Shown piece by piece: positions 8,805 through 17,732 of a stretch of 47,072 nucleotides of DNA. The DNA lies in contig SEAC01000040.1 in NCBI GenBank assembly GCA_004173235.1, positions 1 to 47,072 of the forward strand, written 5' to 3'. Source of the stretch: Chitinophagaceae bacterium (GTDB taxonomy: Bacteria > Bacteroidota > Bacteroidia > Chitinophagales > Chitinophagaceae). The notes under the pieces were generated by a model. The model saw nothing but the letters and a program-made list of their open reading frames with translations, ran no database searches and had not been told where the DNA came from. Every line of letters begins with the position of its first letter. Position 1 is the stretch's first letter. Both the position numbers and the translations under genes were made by a program.

Positions 8805-11375
8805 ATGAGAAAACAGTACTTGAAGTTTTTGACGGCGCCGCTGTGCGTCCTTTTGGCACTAGCGCAGCCTGCGCAGGCGCAGCCAGGCGCCCTCGATCCG
8901 TTTTTCGCCAACGCTTATTCCAATTCCGACCCGATTCGGACAGCAGTGGCGCTTCCTGACGGCAAGGTGCTCGTAGGATCGGCAACTTTTAACAACCCCG
9001 TGGGTAGTATACAGGGTGTGCAGCGCCTGAACGTGGACGGAAGCGTCGACAATACCTGGAACGGAGCGATCACCTGGTCGGGCGTAACCAGCCCCTATCC
9101 CCAAGGCGTTCGCCGGATGGCGCTCCGGCCCGGCGGTGCTCACTTTGCGATCGGCACCAATAATTCGTCCTATTTCCTGATCACATCACTTGCGAACGGC
9201 ACCGTCGATGGGACCGTTCCGTTCAACGCGTTTCAGTCGGGTACCGCACTCGCCTTGGGTGCGCAAAGCACCGGTCGCGCAGTAGTGGCTGGCGCGCAAA
9301 CCCCTGCAACGACGCTCGAAAGAGGAATTGTTGCCTACGGAACCGACGGATTAATTGATCCCAGCTTCGGCGCCCCCGCCGGCGGTATCACCCTCGAAAA
9401 CTCGCTGCAGGGCCACACCGTATCTGCCGGCACCGCCAGCGTGCAGGTGCTGGTCGTTCAGCCCGACGACAAGATCATCATCGCGGGCAACTTCACGCAT
9501 TACGATGGTGTGGAAACCGGTAACATCGCGCGCCTCAACGCCGACGGCTCGCTCGATGGAACCTTTTCGGCAGGGCTGGGCACACTGGATACCCTCACCG
9601 GCACCTTCGGCCCCGTGAGCGCTCTCGCTCTGGACGGGAGTGACCGCGTTTATGTAGGCGGTTCATTTACCACCATCAACGACGGCGGCACCGCCAGCGG
9701 GATCGTGCGCCTCAACGCCGACGGCACCCCCGACGCCACATTCCACGTTACCGGCATCAGCAACGGCGCTGTGACCGCAATTACCAGTATGCAAAACTGG
9801 ACAATCATCGGCGGAACGTTCTCGGTGGCGGGCACCACTCCTGTCCGGGGAATCGCTATGCTGAATAACGACGGATCGGTCAATGCCGACTTCCTCTCCG
9901 GCGCAGGTACCGGCTTTGGTGCCGACCTCGTTTCGGTAGATGAAATTGCAATCTCGCCTGCCGGCATTTATGTTGCGGGCGAATTCGAAAGCTACAATGG
10001 CATGGCGAGGCACAACGTTCTCCGCCTGCAGAGCATTCAGCTTACCGTACCTCCCAATAGGGTTTTGTGCGACGGCACCAACGTTCAGGCAATCAATCTC
10101 CCCCCGCTTCCCCCAACATTCACGGCGTCGTGGACGAACGACAATGCCGCGATAGGGCTGGCAGCGTCGGGTGTGGGAAATGTTCCTGCATTCACTGCCA
10201 CCAACTCCGGCAACACACCCATCACGGGAAGGATATCCATAGACATCAAAGACACCGCCGGCAGCTTTGTGAAACACGTGGTGTACCTCATCACCGTTAA
10301 GCCCGCCCCCACGGTGAACGCCGTTTCCGGCCAAACCCTGTGCGCTGGCGACAACACTGCTCCTGTGGCATTCACTGGCCCGGTCAGCGGCACCAGTTTC
10401 GGATGGACGAACGACAACACGAACATTGGTCTCCGTGCTTCCGGCACGGGCAACATCGCCGCGTTCCGTGCTTCCAACAATAGTGGTTCCGTGGAAACGG
10501 CCAATATCACCGTAACACCAACCGCCGACCATTGCGCTGGTACACCAGTGTCCTTCGCCCTGGCAGTTTCGCCGAGCGCCGGCACCATCAGCTACCCGGC
10601 AGCCGAGTATTGCCAAACCGGCAACGCGGTACCGCAGCGCACAGGTTCGCAGGGAGGCAGTTTCTCGGCTACACCCGGCGGCCTCGTAATGAACGCGGCA
10701 AACGGACAAGTGAACCTTGCACTTTCCGCTCCGGGCACCTACACCATTACCTACACGGTAGCGGCAACAGGCGGATGCTCCGCAACAGCAAATACGCAAC
10801 TTACCGTGAAGCCGCAGGCTACGGTGAACGCGGTACCCAACCAGTATTTCTGCAACGGCATTCCCACTACGCCCATCAACTTCACGGGCACCGCAGCCTC
10901 CTATACCTGGACGAGCGCAGCCACGGGCTTCGGCCTGCCTGCTTCGGGCACCGGAAATATCGGCTCGTTTACTCCTACGGCCCTGGCATCTACAACCATC
11001 CGCGTAACGCCGATCGGTAACGGCAGCACCACCTGCACCGGCAAGCCGTTCACCTTTGCCGTTCGTGTATCCAGCTGCACGGTCGCCAGCCCCGGCAATA
11101 CCGGTGGCGATGACAACACGCTGCGCGCAACACTTGTTTCGCTGAGCCCCAACCCGGCCCGCGAACAGGTGAACGTAACGTACAACGGCACCAATAGCGG
11201 CCCGCTTACGCTGACACTTGTAAACAGCAACGGCGTGATCGCGCTACGCCCGGCATCCTTCACAGGCAACCGCGCTACACTCAACCTGTCGTCGCTGCTG
11301 CCCGGCACTTACATGCTGCAGATCACCGACACACGTACCGGCACTATGGTACAAAAGCAGGTGATCAAACTGTAA
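8805..11375 (+). CDS. Secreted T9SS type A protein with delta-60 repeats and PKD-like domains
   Basis: An 856-aa protein. The signal peptide is MRKQYLKFLTAPLCVLLAL, with likely cleavage after AQA. Residues about 25-410 contain delta-60-type repeats (LNxDGSxDxxF, then VLVVQPDDKIIIAGNF), which form a beta-propeller-like sheet. Then come three PKD-like units (QTLCAGDN and PNQYFCNG types) and one SPYC-type Ig-like unit (EYCQTGN, then GGSFSATPGGL). The end is a T9SS type A sorting domain (SLSPNPAREQVNVTY, then a terminal QKQVIKL). It shares its modules with the giant protein at the left edge. The likely role is a surface or extracellular binding protein. A strong terminator follows. Confidence 0.9.
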   Translation: MRKQYLKFLTAPLCVLLALAQPAQAQPGALDPFFANAYSNSDPIRTAVALPDGKVLVGSATFNNPVGSIQGVQRLNVDGSVDNTWNGAITWSGVTSPYPQGVRRMALRPGGAHFAIGTNNSSYFLITSLANGTVDGTVPFNAFQSGTALALGAQSTGRAVVAGAQTPATTLERGIVAYGTDGLIDPSFGAPAGGITLENSLQGHTVSAGTASVQVLVVQPDDKIIIAGNFTHYDGVETGNIARLNADGSLDGTFSAGLGTLDTLTGTFGPVSALALDGSDRVYVGGSFTTINDGGTASGIVRLNADGTPDATFHVTGISNGAVTAITSMQNWTIIGGTFSVAGTTPVRGIAMLNNDGSVNADFLSGAGTGFGADLVSVDEIAISPAGIYVAGEFESYNGMARHNVLRLQSIQLTVPPNRVLCDGTNVQAINLPPLPPTFTASWTNDNAAIGLAASGVGNVPAFTATNSGNTPITGRISIDIKDTAGSFVKHVVYLITVKPAPTVNAVSGQTLCAGDNTAPVAFTGPVSGTSFGWTNDNTNIGLRASGTGNIAAFRASNNSGSVETANITVTPTADHCAGTPVSFALAVSPSAGTISYPAAEYCQTGNAVPQRTGSQGGSFSATPGGLVMNAANGQVNLALSAPGTYTITYTVAATGGCSATANTQLTVKPQATVNAVPNQYFCNGIPTTPINFTGTAASYTWTSAATGFGLPASGTGNIGSFTPTALASTTIRVTPIGNGSTTCTGKPFTFAVRVSSCTVASPGNTGGDDNTLRATLVSLSPNPAREQVNVTYNGTNSGPLTLTLVNSNGVIALRPASFTGNRATLNLSSLLPGTYMLQITDTRTGTMVQKQVIKL

Positions 11376-11399
11376 TGTAAATGCATCGCAAAACATTAA

Positions 11400-11428
11400 G
11401 GGCCGCTCAACCGAGCGGCCCTTTCTTT
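11400..11428 (+). terminator. Rho-independent terminator after the delta-60 protein gene
   Basis: A perfect 9-bp stem (GGGCCGCTC and GAGCGGCCC) with an AACC loop, followed by TTTCTTT, 25 bases after the stop. Confidence 0.9.
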
Positions 11429-11517
11429 ATGCTTAACGAAGTGAAGCAAGGTTCTCGGGTTCTAACCAACCTTTCGCAACCTTCAGGAAAACTTCGGAAC
11501 CTTTTAGAAACCTTCCT

Positions 11518-12219
11518 TTAAATGACTTCATTCCGCTTTGCCCTGGCAGCACCCTTGTTGTGCACTTTGCCGAGGAAGGAATCTTTTACCGTGAGCGTTT
11601 TTTCCGCGTTCACTTCGGCGCTGCCTACGCCATCGTTGTCGATGCTCATGGTTTGCACCACGAAGTCGGATGCGCGGATGGCGCCCACTGCGTCGTTTTT
11701 GATGACGGCGCTTTGTGCCTTGCCGCTCAACGAAACGTTGCCTACGGCGTTGTTATCGAGTTCGAAGCGGTTTGCACTAAGTTTCAGGCTGATGTTGCCT
11801 ACGCTGTTGTTTTTCAGCTTTACATCGGTAAACGAAAGCGTTTCATCGCAGCGCACGTTGCCCACCATGCTGAGGCTGATGTTGCGGAGGCTCTTGAACG
11901 TTACGTACACCACCAGCCTGGTGCCTTTCTTCAGGTTGAGGTTTTTGCGCTTGCCCATGTCGATCACCAGTTTGGAGCCGTCGTTGCGCACGTGGAAGAG
12001 CGCCTGTAGGTTTTCGTCGGCTTCGATGCGTACAGCTTCCTTGTCGCCCTGGCTCAACTTGAGTTCGTATACGCCGCTGGCTTCGAGGGCGTCGAAAGGC
12101 TGCACGGGCACGTTGGCGGTCACCACGTTGCCGTTGCCGGTGATGGACTCGGATCGGTCGTTTTGGGCGAATACGGCCGGAGCGGCGAGGAGGGCTGCGG
12201 CCAGGATCAGTGTTCTCAT
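11518..12219 (-). CDS. Secreted DUF2807 (putative auto-transporter adhesin head GIN) protein
   Basis: A 233-aa protein with signal peptide MRTLILAAALLAAPAVFA followed by QND. The body is a right-handed beta-helix type repeat with recurrent N-xx-VGN-ISL, NNAVGNVSL and NDAVGAI turns. It begins with the family hallmark FDALEASGVYELKLSQGD and RIEADENL. DUF2807 proteins are common periplasmic or outer membrane proteins in Bacteroidota, and their function is not settled. It is divergent from the flavin reductase gene. Confidence 0.88.
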   Translation of the reverse strand: MRTLILAAALLAAPAVFAQNDRSESITGNGNVVTANVPVQPFDALEASGVYELKLSQGDKEAVRIEADENLQALFHVRNDGSKLVIDMGKRKNLNLKKGTRLVVYVTFKSLRNISLSMVGNVRCDETLSFTDVKLKNNSVGNISLKLSANRFELDNNAVGNVSLSGKAQSAVIKNDAVGAIRASDFVVQTMSIDNDGVGSAEVNAEKTLTVKDSFLGKVHNKGAARAKRNEVI

Positions 12220-12368
12220 AACTAAAGAAGGGGTTTAAGGTTGAAAATAAAACGAAATCCTTCGTAAGACGGTGGAAGACGGCGTCGTGTTACACCTGTT
12301 GCCCGCTTTTTTGGATGAGCGGCCAGGAAAGGAGATGAGCGAGACGGGAAGCGCAGCATCTTTGCCGG

Positions 12369-13250
12369 ATGATCTTCGACCTTGCCGGCCTCAAGGCCTC
12401 CGAGCGCCAGTATTACCTGCAGCACGTGGTAGCGCCGCGCCCTATTGCCTTTGCGTCTACCATCGATGCGGAGGGCAACGCCAACCTGAGTCCTTTCTCT
12501 TTCTTCAACCTCTTTTCGGCACAGCCGCCGATCGTGATCTTTTCGCCTGCGCGCCGCGTGCGCGACAACACGGTGAAGCACACGCTGGAAAACGTTTTTG
12601 CCGTGCCTGAGGTGGTCATCAACCTCGTGTCGTACAACATGGTGCAGCAGGCCTCGCTGGCCAGCTGCGACTATCCGAAGGGCACGGATGAATTTGTGAA
12701 AGCGGGTTTTACAAAAGAAGCCGCCAGCCAGGTGCGTCCGCCGATGGTGAAGGAGAGCCCTGCGAAGCTGGAATGCAAGGTGCTGGAGGTGAAGTCGCTG
12801 GGTGAAAGCGGCGGTGCGGGGCAGCTCGTGATCTGCGAGGTGCTGGCGCTTCATATCGACGACCGCCTGCTGGATGCCGACAACAAGATCAACCAGGCCG
12901 ATCTCGACCTCGTGGCGCGCCTGGGCGGCGACTGGTATTGCCGCACTACGCCGGAGAGCTTATTTAAAGTGCCGAAGCCAAATACGCAGCTGGGCATCGG
13001 CATCGACAGCCTGCCCGCATCGGTGCGCGGAAGTCGCCACCTGCGCGGCAACCACCTCGGTGCCTTGGCCAACGTGCACGAGCACCCGGTGATGCAGCCG
13101 GCCTTCGACGATCCGCACCTGAAGCAGATCGTACAATACTACTCCCTCAACCCCGACGACATGGAGAAGGAAGTGCACCTCTATGCCGCTAAGCTGCTGG
13201 ATGAAGGCAGGGTGGAAGAGGCGTGGCAGGTGCTTTTGACGATGGGGTAA
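12369..13250 (+). CDS. Flavin reductase (FMN-binding, DIM6/NTAB-type) family protein
   Basis: A 293-aa protein with the split-barrel flavin-binding fold: VVAPRPIAFASTIDAEGNANLSPFSFF (substrate- and FMN-side residues), PPIVIFSPARRVRDNT, DYPKGTDEFVKAGF and LGESGGAGQLVICEVLALH. Such proteins bind FMN and often reduce flavin with NAD(P)H or act as small flavin oxidoreductases. The C-terminal ~100 residues are longer than the basic domain and are shared by the Bacteroidota subgroup. ATG at 12369 follows a near-consensus CATCTTTG core at 12357-12364, so the leader would be very short or absent. Confidence 0.88.
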   Translation: MIFDLAGLKASERQYYLQHVVAPRPIAFASTIDAEGNANLSPFSFFNLFSAQPPIVIFSPARRVRDNTVKHTLENVFAVPEVVINLVSYNMVQQASLASCDYPKGTDEFVKAGFTKEAASQVRPPMVKESPAKLECKVLEVKSLGESGGAGQLVICEVLALHIDDRLLDADNKINQADLDLVARLGGDWYCRTTPESLFKVPKPNTQLGIGIDSLPASVRGSRHLRGNHLGALANVHEHPVMQPAFDDPHLKQIVQYYSLNPDDMEKEVHLYAAKLLDEGRVEEAWQVLLTMG

Positions 13251-13278
13251 TGCCTGCCCGACGAAGTGAAGGCGGGGG

Positions 13279-13334
13279 AGATGTGGTTATGCGGAGATGT
13301 GGTTATGGGGTAATGTGGTAATGGGGTAATGGCG
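13279..13334. repeat. 8-bp tandem repeat (AATGTGGT family, single arm)
   Basis: Seven consecutive 8-bp units of the form (AG/TT/TA)ATG(T/C/G)GG, the same word family as the inverted element at 6843-6936, here without an opposite arm. It starts 28 bases after the flavin reductase stop. Confidence 0.75.
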
Positions 13335-13355
13335 CGGAGCGCGCCTTCGGCGAGA

Positions 13356-13376
13356 TCCCGCTGCTGCGCAGCGGGA
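13356..13376. other. Small GC-rich hairpin
   Basis: A perfect 8-bp stem, TCCCGCTG and CAGCGGGA, with a 5-base loop and no T-tract, in the repeat-rich spacer after the flavin reductase. It may be one of the mini-hairpins that recur in spacers of this genome. Confidence 0.4.
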
Positions 13377-13471
13377 CGACCGCACAAGGGAGTGCAGCGG
13401 GCGCGGCCCGGGGGTGATCAGTGGGATTGGCCCTCGGCCGCGCCTTCGTGTTCCCTAGCGGGGCCGACGTC

Positions 13472-13600
13472 ATCCCGGCGCTTGCCGCCGGGATCTAATG
13501 GGATCGCCAGGGGGTATTGTTTGATGGCGCTTGCCGCCGGGATCTAATCGGTAGCGCCTGCGGGGGGTATTGTTTGATGGCGCTTGCCGCCCGGATTTAA
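13472..13600. repeat. Three-copy ~50-bp tandem repeat with hairpin
   Basis: GCGCTTGCCGCCGGGATCTA occurs at 13478 and 13527, and a variant (GCCCGGATTTA) at 13580, spaced 49 and 53 bases apart. GGGGTATTGTTTGATG lies between copies. The first copy also forms a 9-bp hairpin at 13472-13494 (ATCCCGGCG and CGCCGGGAT). No coding frame is convincing here. Confidence 0.7.
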
Positions 13601-13633
13601 AAAAAGAGGCTGCCCCATGGGACAGCCTCTTTT
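13599..13633 (-). terminator. Terminator of the small basic protein gene (possibly bidirectional)
   Basis: An 11-bp perfect stem (AAAAGAGGCTG with CAGCCTCTTTT) extended past one mismatch by three G-C pairs, with an A-run on the left that is the U-tract on the minus strand. Lying 29 bases beyond the stop at 13662, it supports real transcription of that small gene. Confidence 0.8.
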
Positions 13634-13661
13634 GGCTCGCGTCAGCGCTCACGGCCCACCA

Positions 13662-13823
13662 TCAGGATCCGCGGTTTGCCCCCGTAGAGCGCACGGGCTT
13701 CACTACGTTGCCCTTCGTGGAGTTCGATTTGAGGAACTTCGAGCCGCCGGCCGCACCGGGCTTGCTCTTATTGTTGCCGCCTTTCTTATCGTTGTCTTTC
13801 TTACCGGAGTTCATTATGGACAT
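13662..13823 (-). CDS. Small lysine/glycine/asparagine-rich basic protein
   Basis: A 53-aa protein beginning MSIMNSGKKDNDKKGGNN and ending KPVRSTGANRGS; a second ATG (13814) would give 50 aa. It is strongly basic and low in hydrophobic residues, and is probably disordered. Similar short K/G/N-rich proteins of unknown function occur in Chitinophagaceae, as far as I recall. The case for it being real rests on the terminator just downstream and on protein-like composition; no promoter is clear. A nucleic-acid-binding role would fit the charge but is only a guess. Confidence 0.6.
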   Translation of the reverse strand: MSIMNSGKKDNDKKGGNNKSKPGAAGGSKFLKSNSTKGNVVKPVRSTGANRGS

Positions 13824-14093
13824 GGTGCTTCGTTTTGATAAATATAAGACGCTTCCGGCAACCAACGGACGGTCGGGCGCCTACAGCGCGCAATGATCGC
13901 CTGTCGCCCGCCGGGCTCCCGGCGTCGCGCTCTGATGGAGCGCATGGTGGCGAGGAGGGAAACCCGTAAAGCATCATTTTGAACCGGTTCACCCCGTAGG
14001 AAAGGCCAAGCAAACAAATGGAGGCCTCCTACAGCCTCGGATTGGGGCCAAAAAGATCTTTAAAGGCCCATTCCCACCCTTGCAGTTGATCCG

Positions 14094-14168
14094 CGAGGGA
14101 GGAGGAATGGAGGGAGGAGGAATGGAGGGACGAGGAATGGAGGGACGAGGGAAGGAGGGAGGAGGGGG
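14094..14168. repeat. Five-copy 15-bp polypurine tandem repeat
   Basis: Five consecutive 15-bp units of consensus GGAGGGA(G/C)GAGGAAT, nearly all purine on the plus strand. A related word (GAGGGACGAGGAAGGG) recurs once at about 14200. It lies 160 bases before lysS and is not coding in any convincing frame. The rest of the spacer at 13824-14093 holds nothing I can identify. Confidence 0.8.
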
Positions 14169-14224
14169 ATTACTTGATTAATTGAGTACATGAATAGTGA
14201 GGGACGAGGAAGGGCAGCAGTGCC

Positions 14225-14273
14225 GCTCACGGCTCATGGCTCACGGCTCACGGCTGACGCCTCACGCCTCACG
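14225..14273. repeat. Seven-copy 7-bp repeat (GCTCACG)
   Basis: Seven units of GCTCACG with single changes, exact 7-base period, ending 30 bases before the lysS promoter core. It is the reverse complement type of the GTGAGCC units at 18765-18792 and related to those at 5849. Confidence 0.8.
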
Positions 14274-14303
14274 CTTTGTCACCCTGCGCAAAGTCGAAGG
14301 GCG

Positions 14304-14311
14304 TACCTTTG
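14304..14311 (+). promoter_or_regulatory. lysS promoter core TACCTTTG
   Basis: A perfect TAnnTTTG core 17 bases before the lysS ATG. The nearest TTTG upstream (14275-14278) is 25 bases away, longer than ideal for a -33 element. A short leader of about 12 bases is implied. Confidence 0.6.
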
Positions 14312-14328
14312 CCGCCACTTTCCCCATC

Positions 14329-15882
14329 ATGAGTACACAACACCTTTCCGAGCAGGAAATCATCCGCCGCGAAAAGCTCGCCGAGCTCGGTCGCCTCGGC
14401 ATCGATCCCTACCCGGCCGCCACTTTCCCCGTCAGCCACCACTCCGTTGCCATCAAGGCGGGCTTTACCGACGACGCCAAAGACGACTTCGCCTCCGTGA
14501 GCCTCGCCGGCCGCGTGATGAGCGTGCGCGACATGGGCAAGGCCGCCTTCGCCGAGCTCCAGGACTCGGAAGGCCGCATCCAGATCTATGTGCGCCGCGA
14601 CGACATCGCCAGGGACGGCGACACTTCTTTATATGATACCGTTTGGAAGAAGCTCGTCGACTTCGGCGACTTCATCGGCATCAAAGGCTTCGTGTTCCGC
14701 ACCAAGATGGGCGAGATCTCCGTGCACGTGCAGGAGCTCACCTTCCTCGGCAAATCGCTGCGCCCCCTGCCAGTGGTGAAAGTGGCCGAAGGACAAACCT
14801 TCGATGCCGTTACCGACCCCGAGTTCAAGTACCGCCAGCGCTACGCCGACCTCGTGGTGAACCCCACCGTGAAAGAGACCTTCCTCAAGCGCACGAAAAT
14901 GGTGAACGCCATCCGCGAGTTCCTCAACGAGCACGGCGGCATCGAAGTAGACACACCGGTGCTGCAGGCCATTCCCGGCGGCGCCGCGGCGCGTCCCTTC
15001 ATCACCCACCACAACGCGCTCGACGTGCCGTTCTACCTGCGCATCGCCAACGAGCTGTACCTCAAGCGCCTCATCGTGGGCGGGTTCGACTGGGTATACG
15101 AATTCAGCCGCAACTTCCGCAACGAAGGCATGGACCGCACGCACAATCCCGAGTTCACCATTCTCGAATGGTATACCGCCTACAAGGATTATTTCTGGAT
15201 GATGAACGTGACCGAGCAACTGCTCGAACGCACCTGCATAGCAGTGAACGGCAGCAGCGAATCCGTCATCGCCGACCGCACCATCTCCTTCAAAGCGCCG
15301 TTCAAGCGCGTGCCGATTTACGAAGCCATCAGGGAACACACGGGTTTCGATGTAAGCGAGATGGACGAAGCCGGCCTCCGCGAAGTATGCGGTAAGCTCG
15401 GTCTCGAAGTGGCACCTTCGATGGGCAAGGGCAAATTGATCGACACCATCTTCGGCGAACGCTGCGAACACCACTACATCCAGCCCACGTTCATCACCGA
15501 CTACCCGGTGGAGATGAGCCCGCTGACCAAAAAGCACCGCAGCAAACCGGGGCTGGTGGAGCGCTTTGAGCTGATGATCAACGGCAAGGAGATCGCGAAT
15601 GCCTACTCCGAGCTGAATGATCCCATCGACCAGCGCGCGCGCTTTGAAGAGCAGGTGCAGCTGATGGAGCGCGGCGACGACGAAGCCATGTTCATCGACA
15701 ACGACTTTCTCCGTGCACTGGAATACGGAATGCCGCCCACGGCGGGTATCGGCATCGGCATCGACCGACTGTGCATGCTGCTTACGGGCAACGTGTCGAT
15801 ACAGGACGTGCTGCTGTTTCCGCAGATGCGCCCCGAGCGCGTGGAAACCGCTGCCGAAGAGGCTGCGGACGCAACAAACTGA
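14329..15882 (+). CDS. lysS: Lysyl-tRNA synthetase, class II
   Basis: This 517-aa enzyme charges tRNA-Lys with lysine. The N-terminal OB-fold anticodon-binding domain (VSLAGRVMSVRDMGKAAF, about residues 60-160) precedes the class II catalytic domain. Motif 2 is around YEFSRNFRNEGMDRTHNPEF. A substrate-binding region follows at YPVEMSPLTKKH and NGKEIANAYSELNDP. Motif 3 is GIGIGIDRLCMLLTG, and the C-terminus has VLLFPQMRPE. ATG at 14329 is chosen because homologues start near here, the promoter core lies just upstream, and the in-frame extension to 14197 would translate the 7-bp repeat array. Confidence 0.97.
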   Translation: MSTQHLSEQEIIRREKLAELGRLGIDPYPAATFPVSHHSVAIKAGFTDDAKDDFASVSLAGRVMSVRDMGKAAFAELQDSEGRIQIYVRRDDIARDGDTSLYDTVWKKLVDFGDFIGIKGFVFRTKMGEISVHVQELTFLGKSLRPLPVVKVAEGQTFDAVTDPEFKYRQRYADLVVNPTVKETFLKRTKMVNAIREFLNEHGGIEVDTPVLQAIPGGAAARPFITHHNALDVPFYLRIANELYLKRLIVGGFDWVYEFSRNFRNEGMDRTHNPEFTILEWYTAYKDYFWMMNVTEQLLERTCIAVNGSSESVIADRTISFKAPFKRVPIYEAIREHTGFDVSEMDEAGLREVCGKLGLEVAPSMGKGKLIDTIFGERCEHHYIQPTFITDYPVEMSPLTKKHRSKPGLVERFELMINGKEIANAYSELNDPIDQRARFEEQVQLMERGDDEAMFIDNDFLRALEYGMPPTAGIGIGIDRLCMLLTGNVSIQDVLLFPQMRPERVETAAEEAADATN

Positions 15883-15903
15883 GCGCACTTTACCAGATAA
15901 AAG

Positions 15904-15930
15904 AACGGCCCCCGCGGGCCGTTTTTTTTG
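15904..15930 (+). terminator. lysS terminator
   Basis: An 8-bp perfect stem, AACGGCCC and GGGCCGTT, with a CCGC loop and a run of eight T starting inside the stem, 22 bases after the lysS stop. Confidence 0.92.
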
Positions 15931-16028
15931 GCTCCGTCTGCTCAAATCGGTAATATTGAGGAGTGAAGCGCGCTTCGCAGGCTGCCCAATGCAGCCGGAA
16001 GACGTATTTCTTTTAAAACCATTCTAAC

Positions 16029-17696
16029 ATGCGATTGAGTCCTTTACTGAAGAAAACCGGTATGGTTGCTCTTCTGGCGTCGGTCTTGCAAATGCCGGCA
16101 GGCGCGCAGGCGATCTCGGAAGATTTCGACAACATTACTACGCTCCCGGCTGCAGGCTGGAGCCAGACCAACAAAAGTAACCCCCTCGGCACCGGCGTCT
16201 GGAGCCAGGGAAACCCGGCCAACTTCAATGCCTCCAACGGGGCCACCAACTCGTACATCACCGTGCTCTACACCAGCACCACGGCTACGGGTGTAGGCAC
16301 TATCAGCAACTGGCTGATCGGCCCGAACCGCACCTTCAAGAACGGCGACGTCATTAGCTTCGAATCGCGTATTCCTGCCGGCACCGAATACCCCGACCGC
16401 CTCGAGCTGCGCCTCAGCACCGCGGGTACGAGCACGAACGTGGGTACTTCGGAAACATCGGTAGGCGACTTCAGCACGCTGCTGCTCACCATCAACCCTA
16501 CGCTCGTCACGGGAGTTTACCCGAAAGTTTGGACGCAGTTTTCGGCAACACTTTCCGGCCTCCCCGCCGCCGGCGTTAGCGGTCGCTTTGCCTTCCGCTA
16601 TTTTGTAACCGATGGGGGCGGCAACGGCACCAACTCTAACTGCATCGGCATCGATGTGCTGCGCTACGTTCCGTTCGTGGCCACCTGCGCCACTGCTACC
16701 ATCGCTACGCCGGCAAGCACGCTTATCTGCCCGAGCGCGCCCACAACGCTTACCGTAACCGGCACCGGCACAGGCTACCAGTGGAATCTGAATGGCAACC
16801 CCATCCCCGGCGCTTCGGGAACGACCTATGCTGCCACTCAGGCCGGCACCTACACGGTAACGGCTACGGGCCCCGGCGGCTGCACGCAGCTTTCTACCAA
16901 CAACGTGGTGCTGACGGCGCTCACACGCCCCACTGCCAACTTTGTATTCGACTCCTATTGCCAGAGCAAACTGGTGACCTTCGCCAACCAAACCGGTAAC
17001 ACAGCGGGCAACAGTGTAACGTATGCCTGGAGCTACGGCGTTGCAGGTGCCACCAGCACCGGCGCTACCGGCAGCTTCACCTACGCCGACACCGGCGCTT
17101 ACAGCGTGAAGCTCGTGGCAACCCCCGGTGGATGTACGGCGCTTGCCGATTCCATCACGCGCACCATCAACGTAGAAACGTTCACGCCCGGCACCAACCT
17201 GCCGCCGATCAACGTGAAGTTCAACGAGCCTACCGAGATCGCTGCCCGCGACCTCGGTCCCGGTTCCCGCTACGTGTGGGATCCGCCGGTAATGATCTCT
17301 TCGGCCACCGTGCGCAACCCGATCATCACCGCACAGCGCGAGCAGTTGTACACGATCACCATCACCAAAGCCTCCGGTTGCATTACAATCGACACGCAGC
17401 TGGTGCGCATCTTCCGCGACTACGACATCTTCGTTCCTTCGGCGTTCTCGCCCGACGGCGACGGTGTGAACGATCGCCTCCGCCCCATGCTGGTAGGCTT
17501 GTCCACGCTCCGCATCTTCCGTGTGTTCGACCGGATGGGCAAGGAGGTGTATAGCTCCAACACCATCAACCCGGGTTGGGATGGCACCATCAATGGCAAG
17601 CCTGCAACGCCCGACACGTACATCTGGGTAGCCGACGGTTACGACCAGAAGGGTGCGCCGATGCGCAAGAGCGGCAACGTGCTGCTGGTTCGCTAA
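16029..17696 (+). CDS. T9SS type B cargo with choice-of-anchor J and PKD domains
   Basis: A 555-aa protein with signal peptide MRLSPLLKKTGMVALLASV. After it, ISEDFDNITTLPAAGW and the following ~190 residues are a choice-of-anchor J type beta-sandwich. An Ig-like unit follows (CPSAPTTLTVTGTGTGYQWN, then GTYTVTATGPGGC) and then a PKD domain (YAWSYGVAG, then FTYADTGAYSVKLVAT). The C-terminus from about residue 465 is the gliding motility-associated (CHU_C, type B) sorting domain: IFVPSAFSPDGDGVNDRL, then IFRVFDRMGKEVY, then WDGTINGKPATPDTYIW. Type B cargoes usually need a PorP/SprF partner, and the next gene encodes one. Confidence 0.92.
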   Translation: MRLSPLLKKTGMVALLASVLQMPAGAQAISEDFDNITTLPAAGWSQTNKSNPLGTGVWSQGNPANFNASNGATNSYITVLYTSTTATGVGTISNWLIGPNRTFKNGDVISFESRIPAGTEYPDRLELRLSTAGTSTNVGTSETSVGDFSTLLLTINPTLVTGVYPKVWTQFSATLSGLPAAGVSGRFAFRYFVTDGGGNGTNSNCIGIDVLRYVPFVATCATATIATPASTLICPSAPTTLTVTGTGTGYQWNLNGNPIPGASGTTYAATQAGTYTVTATGPGGCTQLSTNNVVLTALTRPTANFVFDSYCQSKLVTFANQTGNTAGNSVTYAWSYGVAGATSTGATGSFTYADTGAYSVKLVATPGGCTALADSITRTINVETFTPGTNLPPINVKFNEPTEIAARDLGPGSRYVWDPPVMISSATVRNPIITAQREQLYTITITKASGCITIDTQLVRIFRDYDIFVPSAFSPDGDGVNDRLRPMLVGLSTLRIFRVFDRMGKEVYSSNTINPGWDGTINGKPATPDTYIWVADGYDQKGAPMRKSGNVLLVR

Positions 17697-17732
17697 TGAG
17701 ATCACTAATCTGTAATGACTAAACACAGGAAC

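Noticed and set aside
13870..14093. tRNA or small RNA in the spacer before lysS
   Set aside because: No cloverleaf, CCA end, or promoter-terminator pair could be made out by eye.
16044..17726. Long minus-strand open frame opposite the type B cargo gene
   Set aside because: Its translation is arginine/glycine-rich without domain signal and mirrors a well-supported gene; the same holds for antisense frames opposite lysS (14629-15945) and the T9SS proteins (869-1810, 9663-10799).
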